Source of the DNA: JACMQW01 sp964536965
GTDB taxonomy: Bacteria; Bdellovibrionota; UBA1018
Length of the DNA: 64,000 bases
Assembly: GCA_964536965.1 (NCBI GenBank)
Contig: CAZIAL010000009.1
Span: forward strand, 29,068-93,067
Reading direction: 5' to 3'
Part shown: positions 27,407 through 36,123 of the stretch, piece by piece
Layout: each line of letters opens with the position of its first letter
Numbering within the stretch: position 1 is the first letter of the stretch
Translations under genes and position numbers: made by a program
The notes under the pieces: model-generated
Told to the model about the DNA's origin: nothing
Databases searched by the model: none
What the model saw: the letters and a program-made list of their open reading frames with translations, nothing else

Positions 27407-28339
27407 ATGGAGATTTTCACCGACCTCGCGCAGCGCCTGATTCCGCTCTACCTTGTGGTCGGTGCCGGAATCTTCGCGGGACGTGTGCTCGCGATCGATC
27501 GCGATTCGCTGGCGAAACTCGTGATTTATCTGATCTCGCCGATCGTCGTTTTCACGAACGTCAGCCAGGTCGCGCTCCGTCCCGAGTTTCTTGCGGTTCC
27601 TATCGGATTCGCGATCCTCTGCTCGATCATCGCCGTCGGATTCTTGGCGATCTCTCGCGCCGCCGGACGATCGATCGGGGTGGAAGGAGCGGCGGGAAAC
27701 CTGCTCGCATTTTCCGCGGGTAACGCGAATACGGGTTATTTCGGATTGCCGGTGGCGATCATGCTCTTCGGGCCGGAATCAGTCGGCGTATATCTGCTCT
27801 TCATCCTCGGGTTTCTCCTCTACGAAAACTCCGTGGGATTCTACATCCTCGCGCGCGGAAAGGCGACGGCGCGGGAAGCGTTTCGCCGGCTGTTCCGCTT
27901 GCCGGCGATCTACGCGTTCGGCGGCGCGATTCTCGCGAATCGCCTGGGTCTGCGGATCGAGGGTGTATACGCCGATTTTTCCGGGTTTTTTCGCGGAGCT
28001 TATTCGGTCCTCGGCGTGATGCTGATCGGACTCGGCGTCGCCCAGCTCCGCACCTTCCGCTTCGACTGGAAATTCACACTCGCCACTTTCGTGGGTAAAT
28101 TTCTCGTGTGGCCGCTGCTCGTCGGTCTCTTTATCGAGTTCGACCGGACCTCGTTTCACCTGTACGACGAGCAGGCCCACCGGATGATGTTGCTGATCGC
28201 CTGCTGTCCGCTCGCCGCGAACACGGTGGCCTTCGCCACTCTGCTCGACACGGAGCCCGAAAAAGCGGGGGTGTCGGTCCTGCTTTCGACGATTTTCGCC
28301 CTCTTTATGATCCCCGCGCTCGTGGCGCTCTTCTTCTAG
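27407..28339 (+). CDS. AEC family (auxin efflux carrier-type) permease
   Basis: 310 residues, almost entirely hydrophobic with about ten predicted membrane helices in two halves, beginning DLAQRLIPLYLVVGAGIFAG, with the family's Asn/Pro-rich sites such as AGNANTGYFGLPV and CPLAANTVAFATLL. Bacterial AEC permeases move small organic anions such as malonate or malate; the substrate here is unknown. A GGAGCGG site precedes the ATG. It is divergent from the transglycosylase gene and not clearly part of an operon. Confidence 0.85.
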   Translation: MEIFTDLAQRLIPLYLVVGAGIFAGRVLAIDRDSLAKLVIYLISPIVVFTNVSQVALRPEFLAVPIGFAILCSIIAVGFLAISRAAGRSIGVEGAAGNLLAFSAGNANTGYFGLPVAIMLFGPESVGVYLLFILGFLLYENSVGFYILARGKATAREAFRRLFRLPAIYAFGGAILANRLGLRIEGVYADFSGFFRGAYSVLGVMLIGLGVAQLRTFRFDWKFTLATFVGKFLVWPLLVGLFIEFDRTSFHLYDEQAHRMMLLIACCPLAANTVAFATLLDTEPEKAGVSVLLSTIFALFMIPALVALFF

Positions 28340-28383
28340 GACGTTCGCGAGGTCCCGAAATGCCCGGAAAAACTGTTAACTTC

Positions 28384-28413
28384 TTGGCCGATCGGGCGCA
28401 CCCTCGCTATAGA
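28384..28413 (+). promoter_or_regulatory. Candidate promoter for motAB
   Basis: TTGGCC (28384-28389) and TATAGA (28408-28413) are 18 bases apart. This gives a leader of about 115 bases before motA. I found no sigma28-type element in the gap. Confidence 0.4.
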
Positions 28414-28454
28414 AAAGACTAACAATTTCGAATAGTTGATTTAAGTGTCCGGAA

Positions 28455-28529
28455 ACCCGCCAGTTTCGCTCAACTTTTAGTCAGTCTTGTTCGAAAAGCT
28501 CTTTGGAAGAGTTCAACCGTTAGGCGGGT
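28455..28529 (+). promoter_or_regulatory. Folded motA leader that could hide the ribosome site
   Basis: ACCCGCC (28455-28461) is complementary over seven bases to GGCGGGT (28523-28529), and the second arm contains the only plausible ribosome-binding sequence of motA, ending seven bases before its ATG. Inside, CTTTT/AAAAG and CTCTT/AAGAG can form two further stems, giving a three-way junction. The fold may control motA translation. It does not match the cyclic-di-GMP riboswitch core that I know. Confidence 0.4.
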
Positions 28530-28536
28530 CACCCCT

Positions 28537-29415
28537 ATGTTGGTCATTATTGGCGGAATTTTTGTCTGCGTCTGCGTGTTCGGCGCCTTTGCCGCGCACG
28601 GAGGAAATCTCGCGGTGCTTTGGCAGCCGGTCGAGGTCGTCATCATCGTCGGCGCCGGTATCGGGGCTACGATCATCTCGTCCAGTCCAGCCGTTCTCAA
28701 AGAGATCATGCACCAGATTCTCCTGACCTTTAAAGGCAAGCCGCCGACCAAAGCGGAGTACACCGAGCTACTGCTCCTCATGTACGAAATCATCAAGACC
28801 GCGAAAGGCAACCCGCTCTCGCTAGAAGCCCACGTCGAAAAGCCGGAAGCCTCCGAAATTTTCAAACGATATCCTTCCGTAATCTCCAACCATCACGTTC
28901 TGCACTTCCTCTGCGATACGCTGAAAGTCCAGATCTCGGCCCCGATGTCGCCCTACGATCTCGAAGACCTCATGGACAAGGACATCGACTCGATTCACGC
29001 GGGCGAAATGAAAGCGGCGGTTCAGGTCGGTAAGTTCGGGGACGCGATGCCGGGTCTCGGGATCGTCGCCGCCGTTCTCGGGATCGTGCAGACCATGGGT
29101 AAACTCACCATGGGTAAAGAAGTCATCGGTCACTCGGTCGCCGCCGCACTCGTCGGTACCTTCCTCGGGATTCTCGTATCCTACGGATTCGTCGGTCCGC
29201 TCGCGGCCCGCATCGAGCTCGGGATCAACGACAGCGGCGGAGTATTCAACGCCGTGAAAGTCGCGCTTCTCGCTTACGCGAAGGACTGCTCGCCTAAAGT
29301 CTGCGTCGAGTTCGCTCGTCGCTCCATTCCACCGGAAGTTCGCCCGAGCTTCGAAGAAGTCGATAAGGCTACTTCCAACGCCGGTAAAGGTGGCGGCGCC
29401 GCCGCCGCCGCGTAA
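28537..29415 (+). CDS. motA: Flagellar motor stator protein MotA
   Basis: 292 residues, inner-membrane stator subunit forming the proton channel with MotB. Four hydrophobic segments: the N-terminal pair (LVIIGGIFVCVCVFGAFAAHGG and VEVVIIVGAGIGATIIS) and the conserved pair including GDAMPGLGIVAAVLGIVQTM, with the channel Pro, and VAAALVGTFLGILVSYGFVGPL. The cytoplasmic loop holds the family's charged helices. The C-terminus ends in a Gly/Ala-rich tail (KGGGAAAAA), which is unusual. It starts 14 bases upstream of motB in a two-gene operon. Confidence 0.95.
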   Translation: MLVIIGGIFVCVCVFGAFAAHGGNLAVLWQPVEVVIIVGAGIGATIISSSPAVLKEIMHQILLTFKGKPPTKAEYTELLLLMYEIIKTAKGNPLSLEAHVEKPEASEIFKRYPSVISNHHVLHFLCDTLKVQISAPMSPYDLEDLMDKDIDSIHAGEMKAAVQVGKFGDAMPGLGIVAAVLGIVQTMGKLTMGKEVIGHSVAAALVGTFLGILVSYGFVGPLAARIELGINDSGGVFNAVKVALLAYAKDCSPKVCVEFARRSIPPEVRPSFEEVDKATSNAGKGGGAAAAA

Positions 29416-29429
29416 GGCGAGGAATCCCC

Positions 29430-30179
29430 GTGGCAGAAGCAAAACAGCCGATCATCATCAAGCGGAAAAAAGCGGGGCACGGCGGAGCCCACGGCGGAGC
29501 GTGGAAAGTCGCCTTCGCCGACTTCATGACCGCAATGATGGCCTTCTTCCTCGTCATGTGGCTCATGGGCTCCGACGAGGAAACCAAGGCCTCGATCGCC
29601 AACTATTTCAACAACCCGACCTCCGCGCTGCGGATCGATCTCTCGAGCCAGCAAGCGGTTCCGCTCGGTGATCGGACCGGCGCCGGCGAAAGCGTTCTGC
29701 AGGGAGCGGACGGCCAGGTGCCGGAGGATCTCGTACAGAAACCGTCGAAGCCGCTGCTCGAGGGAAATACTCAGGCCGAAGACGCCGCGGACGCGGCGGC
29801 GAAACTCGCGAGCTCAGGTGACCGCGTCTTCGTCGAGGTCATGCGATTCTCGGTTCTCGAGGACGACCTATTCCAGCCCGGCAGCGCCGATCAGTGGAAA
29901 CCGGGCGTCGAGAAAATCTTCGCCAAAATCGGCAAGCTCGCGAAGAACCAGGAACGCGGAAAACTCACGATCCGTGGTTCATGGGGCAACGAGGAATCCG
30001 GAAGTTACGACTTCCAGGTCGCCCGTACCGTCGCGATCGCTCGCTTTCTCGTGGACCACCGACTCGTCGAAGACGAGCGCGTGAACACGACCATGCGCCG
30101 GAAGAAATCCGGAACGGGCGACGACGAAACTCGCGGCCCGGCCGCGAGCGGCCCGCGCATCGAATTCATTTTCCAGTGA
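29430..30179 (+). CDS. motB: Flagellar motor stator protein MotB
   Basis: 249 residues. A Lys-rich cytosolic tail is followed by one membrane helix with the proton-carrying aspartate (WKVAFADFMTAMMAFFLVMW, Asp31), a linker with the plug region, and an OmpA-like peptidoglycan-binding domain (about 125-249) containing LTIRGSWGN and SYDFQVARTVAIARFLV, where the usual GHTD appears altered. It anchors MotA to the wall. Translation begins at GTG 29430 with GAGGAA about seven bases before. Confidence 0.93.
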   Translation: MAEAKQPIIIKRKKAGHGGAHGGAWKVAFADFMTAMMAFFLVMWLMGSDEETKASIANYFNNPTSALRIDLSSQQAVPLGDRTGAGESVLQGADGQVPEDLVQKPSKPLLEGNTQAEDAADAAAKLASSGDRVFVEVMRFSVLEDDLFQPGSADQWKPGVEKIFAKIGKLAKNQERGKLTIRGSWGNEESGSYDFQVARTVAIARFLVDHRLVEDERVNTTMRRKKSGTGDDETRGPAASGPRIEFIFQ

Positions 30180-30196
30180 TTCGTCCGCTTTCCGAT

Positions 30197-31279
30197 TTAC
30201 GGATGACAGTAGTGCATGAGCATGCCACTGGAGAACATGCGCTGGCGAACGTCGTCCTCGACATCGAAGAGCCGTGGCTCGGTCCAGTTCGAATCCAGGA
30301 TGAGAAACTGCTCGCGGCCGTTCGGAGGCATGAAGTAGCCGACAATGAGCGCGCCGTGACCGCTGTAGGCGCGTTCGCCCGTCGCCCTCGGAAGCCAGAG
30401 GCGTCCGTCGGATCTCGTGGGCCGATCGACATCGACCACGCGAATCGGCTTATTTTTCATCTCCGGGCCGATGAAGTATTCCACCGCCACGGGATAACCC
30501 TGGTCCAGCACGGACTTGATTTTCGAAATGTACTGCGCGGATTTGGCTTCCCGTAGCTCCTTGGTCGGTGGTTTCTTCATCTCGACCGTCGTGCAGTCGA
30601 GATCGAATTCACGGGCTTTCTTCCGCATGACCAGTCCAAAGTTCGAATTGTTTTTCGGCGTCGCGTAGTACGCATTCGAAAGGGATCCGAAAAGAAGGGT
30701 GCGCTTTTCCTCGTCGGCGAGCTGCTTCGCCAGTTTTTCGGACCACTCGCTGGAGTGGCCGTTCAGGTGGAGCTGGTGGAAGAGATGTTCTCCGACATGC
30801 CCCATGCAAATCTCGTCGGCTTGTTCCACCGGGTCGAGGATGGGCTGAAAGGCGGAGTGGCGGAGTTTACGTCCTTCGGAGTCGACGAGTTTCAAGTTCT
30901 CCAGATTCAGCAGGTAAATTCGCTTCTCGGAAGGGTGATAGAACATGAGGTCCTGGGAGATGCCGTTCTTCTTCACGAGCCGACCGAGAAACTGTCCTTC
31001 GAAAGGCTTTCCCTTTCCCACGCCGACTTGCATGGACGATCCGATACCGACTTGGAATCTCCCGACGCGAACCGGATCGGCGACCTTCGCCGGTATCGTC
31101 GCTTCGGGGATCGTAAAAAGCACCGGGCAAGAATATCGGCGGTCGATGCGTTCCGCGTGGAGCCGGTCCGCCGCCGATGCGGGCAGGAAGGTCGACGAAA
31201 AGAGCGCGATCGATAGGAGTGCGGCCAAATGCCGGGCGTTCCGGGCGGTCGCGTCGGTTCTCCGATTAGCGCCCTTCAC
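30197..31279 (-). CDS. Exported papain-like domain protein
   Basis: 360 residues from GTG 31279, which has a GGGGGA ribosome site and overlaps the upstream gene by only 14 bases; an ATG at 31312 is the alternative. A signal peptide ends near ASA-AD (residue 37). The C-terminal half has a papain-like layout: a Gln-x4-Cys (QADEIC, Gln153/Cys158), GHGALIVGY with His308, and LILDSNW with Asn331, echoing the GHAVxIVGY...NSW pattern of C1 and related C39 peptidases. Spacing is unusual, so activity is uncertain. It follows and overlaps a gene for an exported HExxH protein; the pair probably work together or share targets. Confidence 0.55.
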   Translation of the reverse strand: MKGANRRTDATARNARHLAALLSIALFSSTFLPASAADRLHAERIDRRYSCPVLFTIPEATIPAKVADPVRVGRFQVGIGSSMQVGVGKGKPFEGQFLGRLVKKNGISQDLMFYHPSEKRIYLLNLENLKLVDSEGRKLRHSAFQPILDPVEQADEICMGHVGEHLFHQLHLNGHSSEWSEKLAKQLADEEKRTLLFGSLSNAYYATPKNNSNFGLVMRKKAREFDLDCTTVEMKKPPTKELREAKSAQYISKIKSVLDQGYPVAVEYFIGPEMKNKPIRVVDVDRPTRSDGRLWLPRATGERAYSGHGALIVGYFMPPNGREQFLILDSNWTEPRLFDVEDDVRQRMFSSGMLMHYCHP

Positions 31280-32957
31280 GGATTTCCCCCATGACTTTGC
31301 GGACGATCTCACGAAGATCCGTTTGGTTCCGTTTCAGGAGGAGCACATCCCTCACGGTAGGGGATTTCAGGCGTCCCTCCTTTAGCATCTTCGCGTATAG
31401 GTTCACTTCGCGCGAGACCGCGCGATTCAGCTCGAGCGTCCAGTCGATCTGCGCGAAGAGCTGTTCGAGTTTCCGCGGGGTGATCGACCGGGAGGTCGCC
31501 CCCTGCTGCGTAAATCGAAATCGGACGCTCCCGCCCATTTCTTGGCGCCGCCAAGTTCCGTCACTTCTCAGCACGTCGATCGGAATCTTCACTTCGATGA
31601 GATAACCCTTCTTTCCGAGGAATACGTCATCGCGGATCGAAATGGGTCCGCCTTCGACCGGGTGCAGCCCCTTTCGGCGGGCGAGCTTCGCTTCTTCGAC
31701 GAGCCGGGTGACGACTTTGCGCGCATCCGAGACCGCGGTCTGGATGTTGTCGTTCAGGATGTCTATCCAGTTCATGTAGTCGCCGAGTCCCCGGGTCATC
31801 ACCCCGATGCCGGTGCGACCCAAGTCGGACGGATCCTGGTCCAGAAACTGATCGAGCGCTTTCCGGGCGGCGCTCGAGTATTCGTCCCATTCGACTGCAT
31901 TCGCGCCCATTCGTCGGTATTCCGAGTAGAGATCTTCGACTTCGCTGCGAAGCTTCTCTCCGCGCACGGATGAAGCGAGAAACTCGGAGAATTCACGCTG
32001 AAGGACTTTGTTGATTCGAGCGTCCAGGTAGGCCGCTTCGACGATATGGGCGGGAATTTCGTCCACATAGAGATCGCCCGCGCGGTAAAAGTCTCCGGCA
32101 CTGAGGGGGTCGTCGCGAAACTGGTACAGATTGTCGCGCTGTCGCCTGCCGATCGCGCCGAATTTCTTAAACCGCGGATCGAGCTTGACCCAGACATGGT
32201 ACGGGCTTGGGCGACCCTGGGCCGCGAGGGTCTGCACGATCATGTGCACGGACTCATGCGCTTCGATCGCGAGAAATTTGTCCTTCAGCAATCCTTCCAT
32301 CGATGGATTGAAAATGGCCGGACCTTTTTCGCTCTCGAGGAACGCTTCCCATTCATTTTTTCCAAGCAATCCGACATCCATGCTGAATTCACCGATTTTC
32401 AGTTTTTCGGCGAAGGATTTGGCGAGGTGGTTGTAGACGGTCTCGCCCATGGTGTCGAAGATCAGTTTCGTGCGCCAGGTTCGAAATGAGAGGTCGACGA
32501 TCATCCGAATCTTCGCCGCCGGAAGATCGGCGAGGCCCGCGTTGCGGAGGGAGCTGCGAAGAGCCTTCAGCGTGGGCACCCTCCGCGACTCGAACGCCGG
32601 TCGCAGCACCTCGGTCAATTTCGCGCGCTCGAACGCCGGGAGGGCGTCGATGATCTTTAAGGAATCAAGACCGTCTTCGACGAAGCGTTCGACGTTGAAG
32701 TTTTTCAGCTGCGTGCCGAGCTTCTGGAGGTAGGCCTCGACCTTCGCTTGGAGGACTCTCGCCCGCGCGGGAGTGTAGGTCGTCCGGTCTTGGAGATTCC
32801 GGAACTGAGAGAGAATCTTACCCGATTCGATTTCGAGGGTTGCGGCGCAGACCGGATCGATCGGAGTCTTCGCGGCGGACGCGGAATCCGCCGACAAGAG
32901 CGCCCACGCGAACGCGAGCACGACGGTTCTGGGGGTCACGGCCATCCAGGCTTGCAC
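31266..32957 (-). CDS. Exported putative zinc metallopeptidase (HExxH)
   Basis: 563 residues from GTG 32957, chosen because GAGAGGG lies seven bases upstream; ATG 32999 and 32945 are alternatives. A signal peptide (cut near ASA-AK) is followed by a helical region, then AIEAHESVHMIV, an HExxH zinc-binding motif with His234, Glu235 and His238 in this numbering. About 60-70 residues later DLYVDEIPAHIVEAAY offers a third ligand, Glu300 or Glu307, as in gluzincins. The rest is helical, with a strand-rich insert near RDDVFLGKKGYLIEVKIPIDVL. Cannot be placed in a named family. It is translated with the downstream papain-like gene. Confidence 0.6.
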   Translation of the reverse strand: MQAWMAVTPRTVVLAFAWALLSADSASAAKTPIDPVCAATLEIESGKILSQFRNLQDRTTYTPARARVLQAKVEAYLQKLGTQLKNFNVERFVEDGLDSLKIIDALPAFERAKLTEVLRPAFESRRVPTLKALRSSLRNAGLADLPAAKIRMIVDLSFRTWRTKLIFDTMGETVYNHLAKSFAEKLKIGEFSMDVGLLGKNEWEAFLESEKGPAIFNPSMEGLLKDKFLAIEAHESVHMIVQTLAAQGRPSPYHVWVKLDPRFKKFGAIGRRQRDNLYQFRDDPLSAGDFYRAGDLYVDEIPAHIVEAAYLDARINKVLQREFSEFLASSVRGEKLRSEVEDLYSEYRRMGANAVEWDEYSSAARKALDQFLDQDPSDLGRTGIGVMTRGLGDYMNWIDILNDNIQTAVSDARKVVTRLVEEAKLARRKGLHPVEGGPISIRDDVFLGKKGYLIEVKIPIDVLRSDGTWRRQEMGGSVRFRFTQQGATSRSITPRKLEQLFAQIDWTLELNRAVSREVNLYAKMLKEGRLKSPTVRDVLLLKRNQTDLREIVRKVMGEIREGR

Positions 32958-33189
32958 GGAAATCCCTCTCCACTCTCGGGCCCCCGTCCTGGGGACCACC
33001 CATCCAGCTTTGATTGTGACATCCGGAGTGCGATCCGGCGAAAAAAACTCAGCGTCAATCTTCCGGCGGCGCTGGAGAGCGTGGTCCGGAGGCGCGGCGA
33101 AAAATATTCATCAATATCAGTAGTTTAAACGAGTATTAGCGTTCGATTGGGGCATTGACTGGGTCGGGGGCATTGGATAGTCCCTGCCC

Positions 33190-35088
33190 ATGATTTTTAA
33201 GAGATTCGGCGCCTTTTCGACCCTTTTGGTTCTGACCACGTCTCTCTCGGCATGTCGCGACGTCGCGCAGGATCCGAGCTGTACGAAGGCGCCGATGCAG
33301 ATCTCCGAATCGGAAGCGCTCATTTCGATTCTCGGCACGAACGACATGCACGGATCCATCCAGCCGAAGTCGATGAAGACCGCGGATGGAAAAACCGAAC
33401 TCGTCGGCGGGATGGCTTTCTGGGCGGGTGCCGCGAAGGCGGTTCGCGAAGGGGTCGAGAAGAGTTACGGCAAGCGGGGGGGCGTTCTCGTGCTCGATGG
33501 AGGGGACCAGTTCCAGGGAACGCTTCTTTCGAACTATTCCGAGGGCGAACTCTTCTTCTCCCTCATGAACGATGTCGGGTACGATGCGGTCGTTCCGGGT
33601 AACCATGACTATGATTTCGGCCCGGCCGGGTGGCTCATCGACCAGGTGACTTCGGATTCGGCCGATCAGGACCCTCGCGGCGTAATCAAGAAACTCGCCG
33701 CATCGGCCAAGTTTCCGCTTCTATCGGCGAATACCTATCTTCGCCCGTCGCTGAAGACGATCGAGGGCAAGACCGCCGAGACTGCGTCTTTCGGATGCGC
33801 ATCGAACGATCTCATCGACTGGTCGCGTGCCGAACGCCCGGAATTTCTGAAGCCCTACCTCATTAAAGAAGTCGCGGGAGTGCGCGTCGCGATCATCGGC
33901 TTGGACAATCCCGCTACCGCCGCCTCGACGACGGCCGCGAACGTGACCGATCTTTGCTTTCGGGAGAGCGCGGAAGAATACAAGGCCATTCGCGAGGAAC
34001 TCGAGGGAAAGGCCGATCTTTTCGTGATCACGATCCACGACGGGGACATCAACCAGGATAAAAATCTCTCCGAGCTTCTCGATAAACTTCTCGCCTGGCG
34101 TTCGGACGCGGTGGACGCCATTGTCGGCGGTCATACGCATTCGATCAACCAGGTCCAGAAGGATGGTGTCTACGGGATCCAGTCCGGAGCGAACGGAGAA
34201 CGTTTCGGCCGGATCGATCTCGTCGTCGATCTGAAGACCAGGAAAGTAAAACGCGAGAAGACGCGCGTCGCGGCCGGGGCCCGTCTTCTCCAGAACGCCT
34301 GCGATCCGAAGATCGATGCGTTTTGCGATCACGCACTCGGCGCGCCGGCCGAAGCGCGTCCGACTTACGACTGTAAGCCAATCGTCGACTCGACGGACGT
34401 CCTCGCCAAGATCGATCAGGCCCAACAGGCGATCGCTCCCATGGCGAAACTTTCGCTTGGTTTCGCCGATGCGCCGATAAAACGGCATCGCGATAACGAG
34501 AGCCCGCTTCTGAATTTCCTTACCGACGCTTTTCGCCGCGGATCCGGAGCGGACATCGCCATGGTGAATACCGGCGGAATCCGTACGGACATCGACGCGG
34601 GGGAGTTTCGGTATGAAAACCTCTACCAGATTTCGCCTTTCAACAACCGCGCGGTCATCCTTTCGCCGATGACCGTACCGACGCTTCTTAAAATTTTCGA
34701 ACGTTCCGCGCGTTCCTGCGGAAAGTATGGCGCGGTACTCGGTTCGGGAGTGCGCGTGGTCTATCGTCGCGGTGACTGCAAAAGCGCCGTCGACGGAATG
34801 GATCCGAACGCGGAGGTCGTCACGATGGAGCTGCTCGACGGCACCCTGCTTTACGATGCGCGCGATCCCGCGAATATCAAGATCTCCGATCGGACGATTC
34901 GAATGGCGACGCTCGACTTCCTCGAAGCGGGCGGGTCCGGTTACACCGCTTTTAAGGAAGCGCCGCGGGAAGCGGATCTCGGCATTTTTCGCGAGCTGAT
35001 CGTGAAGGAGCTGACGAAAAATCCGGGTAAGATTTCCGCCGAAATCGACGGGCGCTTTCGGAACGAGCTCGCCCCCGCGGTGAAATAG
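33190..35088 (+). CDS. 5'-nucleotidase/UshA-type metallophosphatase lipoprotein
   Basis: 632 residues. The signal ends in a lipobox (LSAC, lipidated Cys22), so the protein is membrane-anchored outside the cytoplasm. The N-terminal calcineurin-like domain has GTNDMHG, VLDGGDQFQG, VVPGNHDYDFG and VGGHTHS, all metal ligands of the UshA family. The C-terminal 5'-nucleotidase domain has NTGGIRTDI and ISPFNNRAVIL. It would hydrolyse extracellular nucleotides or UDP-sugars for salvage. A TTGACT element lies 30 bases before the ATG but the leader would be extremely short, and no ribosome site is seen. A small hairpin (35089-35100) directly follows the stop. Confidence 0.9.
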   Translation: MIFKRFGAFSTLLVLTTSLSACRDVAQDPSCTKAPMQISESEALISILGTNDMHGSIQPKSMKTADGKTELVGGMAFWAGAAKAVREGVEKSYGKRGGVLVLDGGDQFQGTLLSNYSEGELFFSLMNDVGYDAVVPGNHDYDFGPAGWLIDQVTSDSADQDPRGVIKKLAASAKFPLLSANTYLRPSLKTIEGKTAETASFGCASNDLIDWSRAERPEFLKPYLIKEVAGVRVAIIGLDNPATAASTTAANVTDLCFRESAEEYKAIREELEGKADLFVITIHDGDINQDKNLSELLDKLLAWRSDAVDAIVGGHTHSINQVQKDGVYGIQSGANGERFGRIDLVVDLKTRKVKREKTRVAAGARLLQNACDPKIDAFCDHALGAPAEARPTYDCKPIVDSTDVLAKIDQAQQAIAPMAKLSLGFADAPIKRHRDNESPLLNFLTDAFRRGSGADIAMVNTGGIRTDIDAGEFRYENLYQISPFNNRAVILSPMTVPTLLKIFERSARSCGKYGAVLGSGVRVVYRRGDCKSAVDGMDPNAEVVTMELLDGTLLYDARDPANIKISDRTIRMATLDFLEAGGSGYTAFKEAPREADLGIFRELIVKELTKNPGKISAEIDGRFRNELAPAVK

Positions 35089-35109
35089 CCCGCGAGCGGG
35101 CCGAATTTT

Positions 35110-35442
35110 GTGAACTTCACTTCTGCAACGGTCGAGTTTTTTGCGGCAGGTAAATCGACCGGCACGGTCGACTTCGTCGAGCCGAACCTTAATCTTTTAG
35201 CGCATGCTCAGACCATAGAGCTTGAAATCGGTTCGCGCTGCGGCGGACATGGAAAGTGCGGTGGCGATCGCGTCCGCATCCTTCCACCGGAGAATGGTTC
35301 CGCGCCGCCGGCGCTTTCCCCCGTGACGGAAGAAGAACGCCGTCATCTATCCGCGGAAGAAATCAGATCGGGACTTCGCCTCGCATGTCAGTGTTTTCCG
35401 AATGACGCGAAGATTTCCGTTCGCCTTCAGATCGGTGAGTAA
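35110..35442 (+). CDS. 2Fe-2S ferredoxin-like protein with an altered cluster motif
   Basis: 110 residues, GTG start. It matches the beta-grasp ferredoxins of the CGGxGxCGxC...RLACQ group, but here the loop reads CGGHGKCGGDRV: the third cysteine position is Asp, and the C-terminal site is LACQC with an additional cysteine two residues on. So there are four cysteines, but not in the usual places; the cluster may use Asp or the shifted Cys as ligand, or may be absent. Partner enzymes are not evident. It lies 21 bases after the nucleotidase gene without a strong ribosome site. Confidence 0.7.
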   Translation: MNFTSATVEFFAAGKSTGTVDFVEPNLNLLAHAQTIELEIGSRCGGHGKCGGDRVRILPPENGSAPPALSPVTEEERRHLSAEEIRSGLRLACQCFPNDAKISVRLQIGE

Positions 35443-35505
35443 AAACTGAATCGCGATGCCGGACGCTCTGGATGTTTCCGGCGTTCTCCGTTAGCCCTAA
35501 AGGCT

Positions 35506-36123
35506 ATGCCTACCCCATCTTGGATTCTCTTCGTCGGATTCGCCACGAAAGTCGTGCTGGTTCTTCTCGTCCTCCTCTCGGTTTGGTCCGTCGCGATTCT
35601 TGTTGATCGCCGAAAGAAACTTCGTGCTCTCGGATCGGAGGGAGAGATCGAAAAGGGTCGGGACCTGATTCGACGGCTCGATGGAGACGGGCTGAAGACC
35701 TGGGCGGCGAAAGGAGAATCCTTTCCAGCGCTCGCGATGCGCGAAGTGCTCGAGGCTCCCCAAAACGCCGAAGCGATCGCCTACGCGCAGAAAGCTTACC
35801 TTTCGGAAAGACGGACGGAATTTTCCAAAGGACTTTCGATATTGGCGACCCTGGGATCGAATGCTCCATTCATCGGACTTTTCGGAACGGTTCTCGGAAT
35901 CATTCAGTCGTTCGGCGCACTGGCGACATCGAGCGCAGCCATGAACCAGGTGATTTTTTCTCTCGCGGAAGCGCTTATCGCGACCGCCGTCGGGTTGTTC
36001 GTCGCCATTCCCGCCGTCGTCGCTTATAACGTCTTCTCCCAGAAGATCCGCAATGCCGTCGCCGAAAGCGAGTCGCTGCGGGATCTCTATCTCTCCCGAT
36101 TCATCCTGCGCGGAGCGAAGTGA
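35506..36123 (+). CDS. exbB: ExbB/TolQ-type proton channel protein
   Basis: 205 residues with three membrane segments: N-terminal (KVVLVLLVLLSVWSVAILVD), and the conserved pair in the C-terminal half (PFIGLFGTVLGIIQSFGAL and EALIATAVGLFVAIPAVVAYN). The GLFGTVxGI and AxxxTAxGLxxAIPA signatures define the MotA/TolQ/ExbB family. With ExbD it powers TonB by the proton motive force. The stop overlaps the exbD start by one base, and tonB plus a receptor follow, so ExbB rather than TolQ is the better name. The short cytoplasmic loop is normal. Confidence 0.9.
   Translation: MPTPSWILFVGFATKVVLVLLVLLSVWSVAILVDRRKKLRALGSEGEIEKGRDLIRRLDGDGLKTWAAKGESFPALAMREVLEAPQNAEAIAYAQKAYLSERRTEFSKGLSILATLGSNAPFIGLFGTVLGIIQSFGALATSSAAMNQVIFSLAEALIATAVGLFVAIPAVVAYNVFSQKIRNAVAESESLRDLYLSRFILRGAK

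Noticed and set aside
28440..28536. Cyclic-di-GMP (GEMM-I) riboswitch before motA
   Set aside because: The motA leader lacks the conserved CACGCA...ACGCAAAGCC core; only the generic structured leader is reported.
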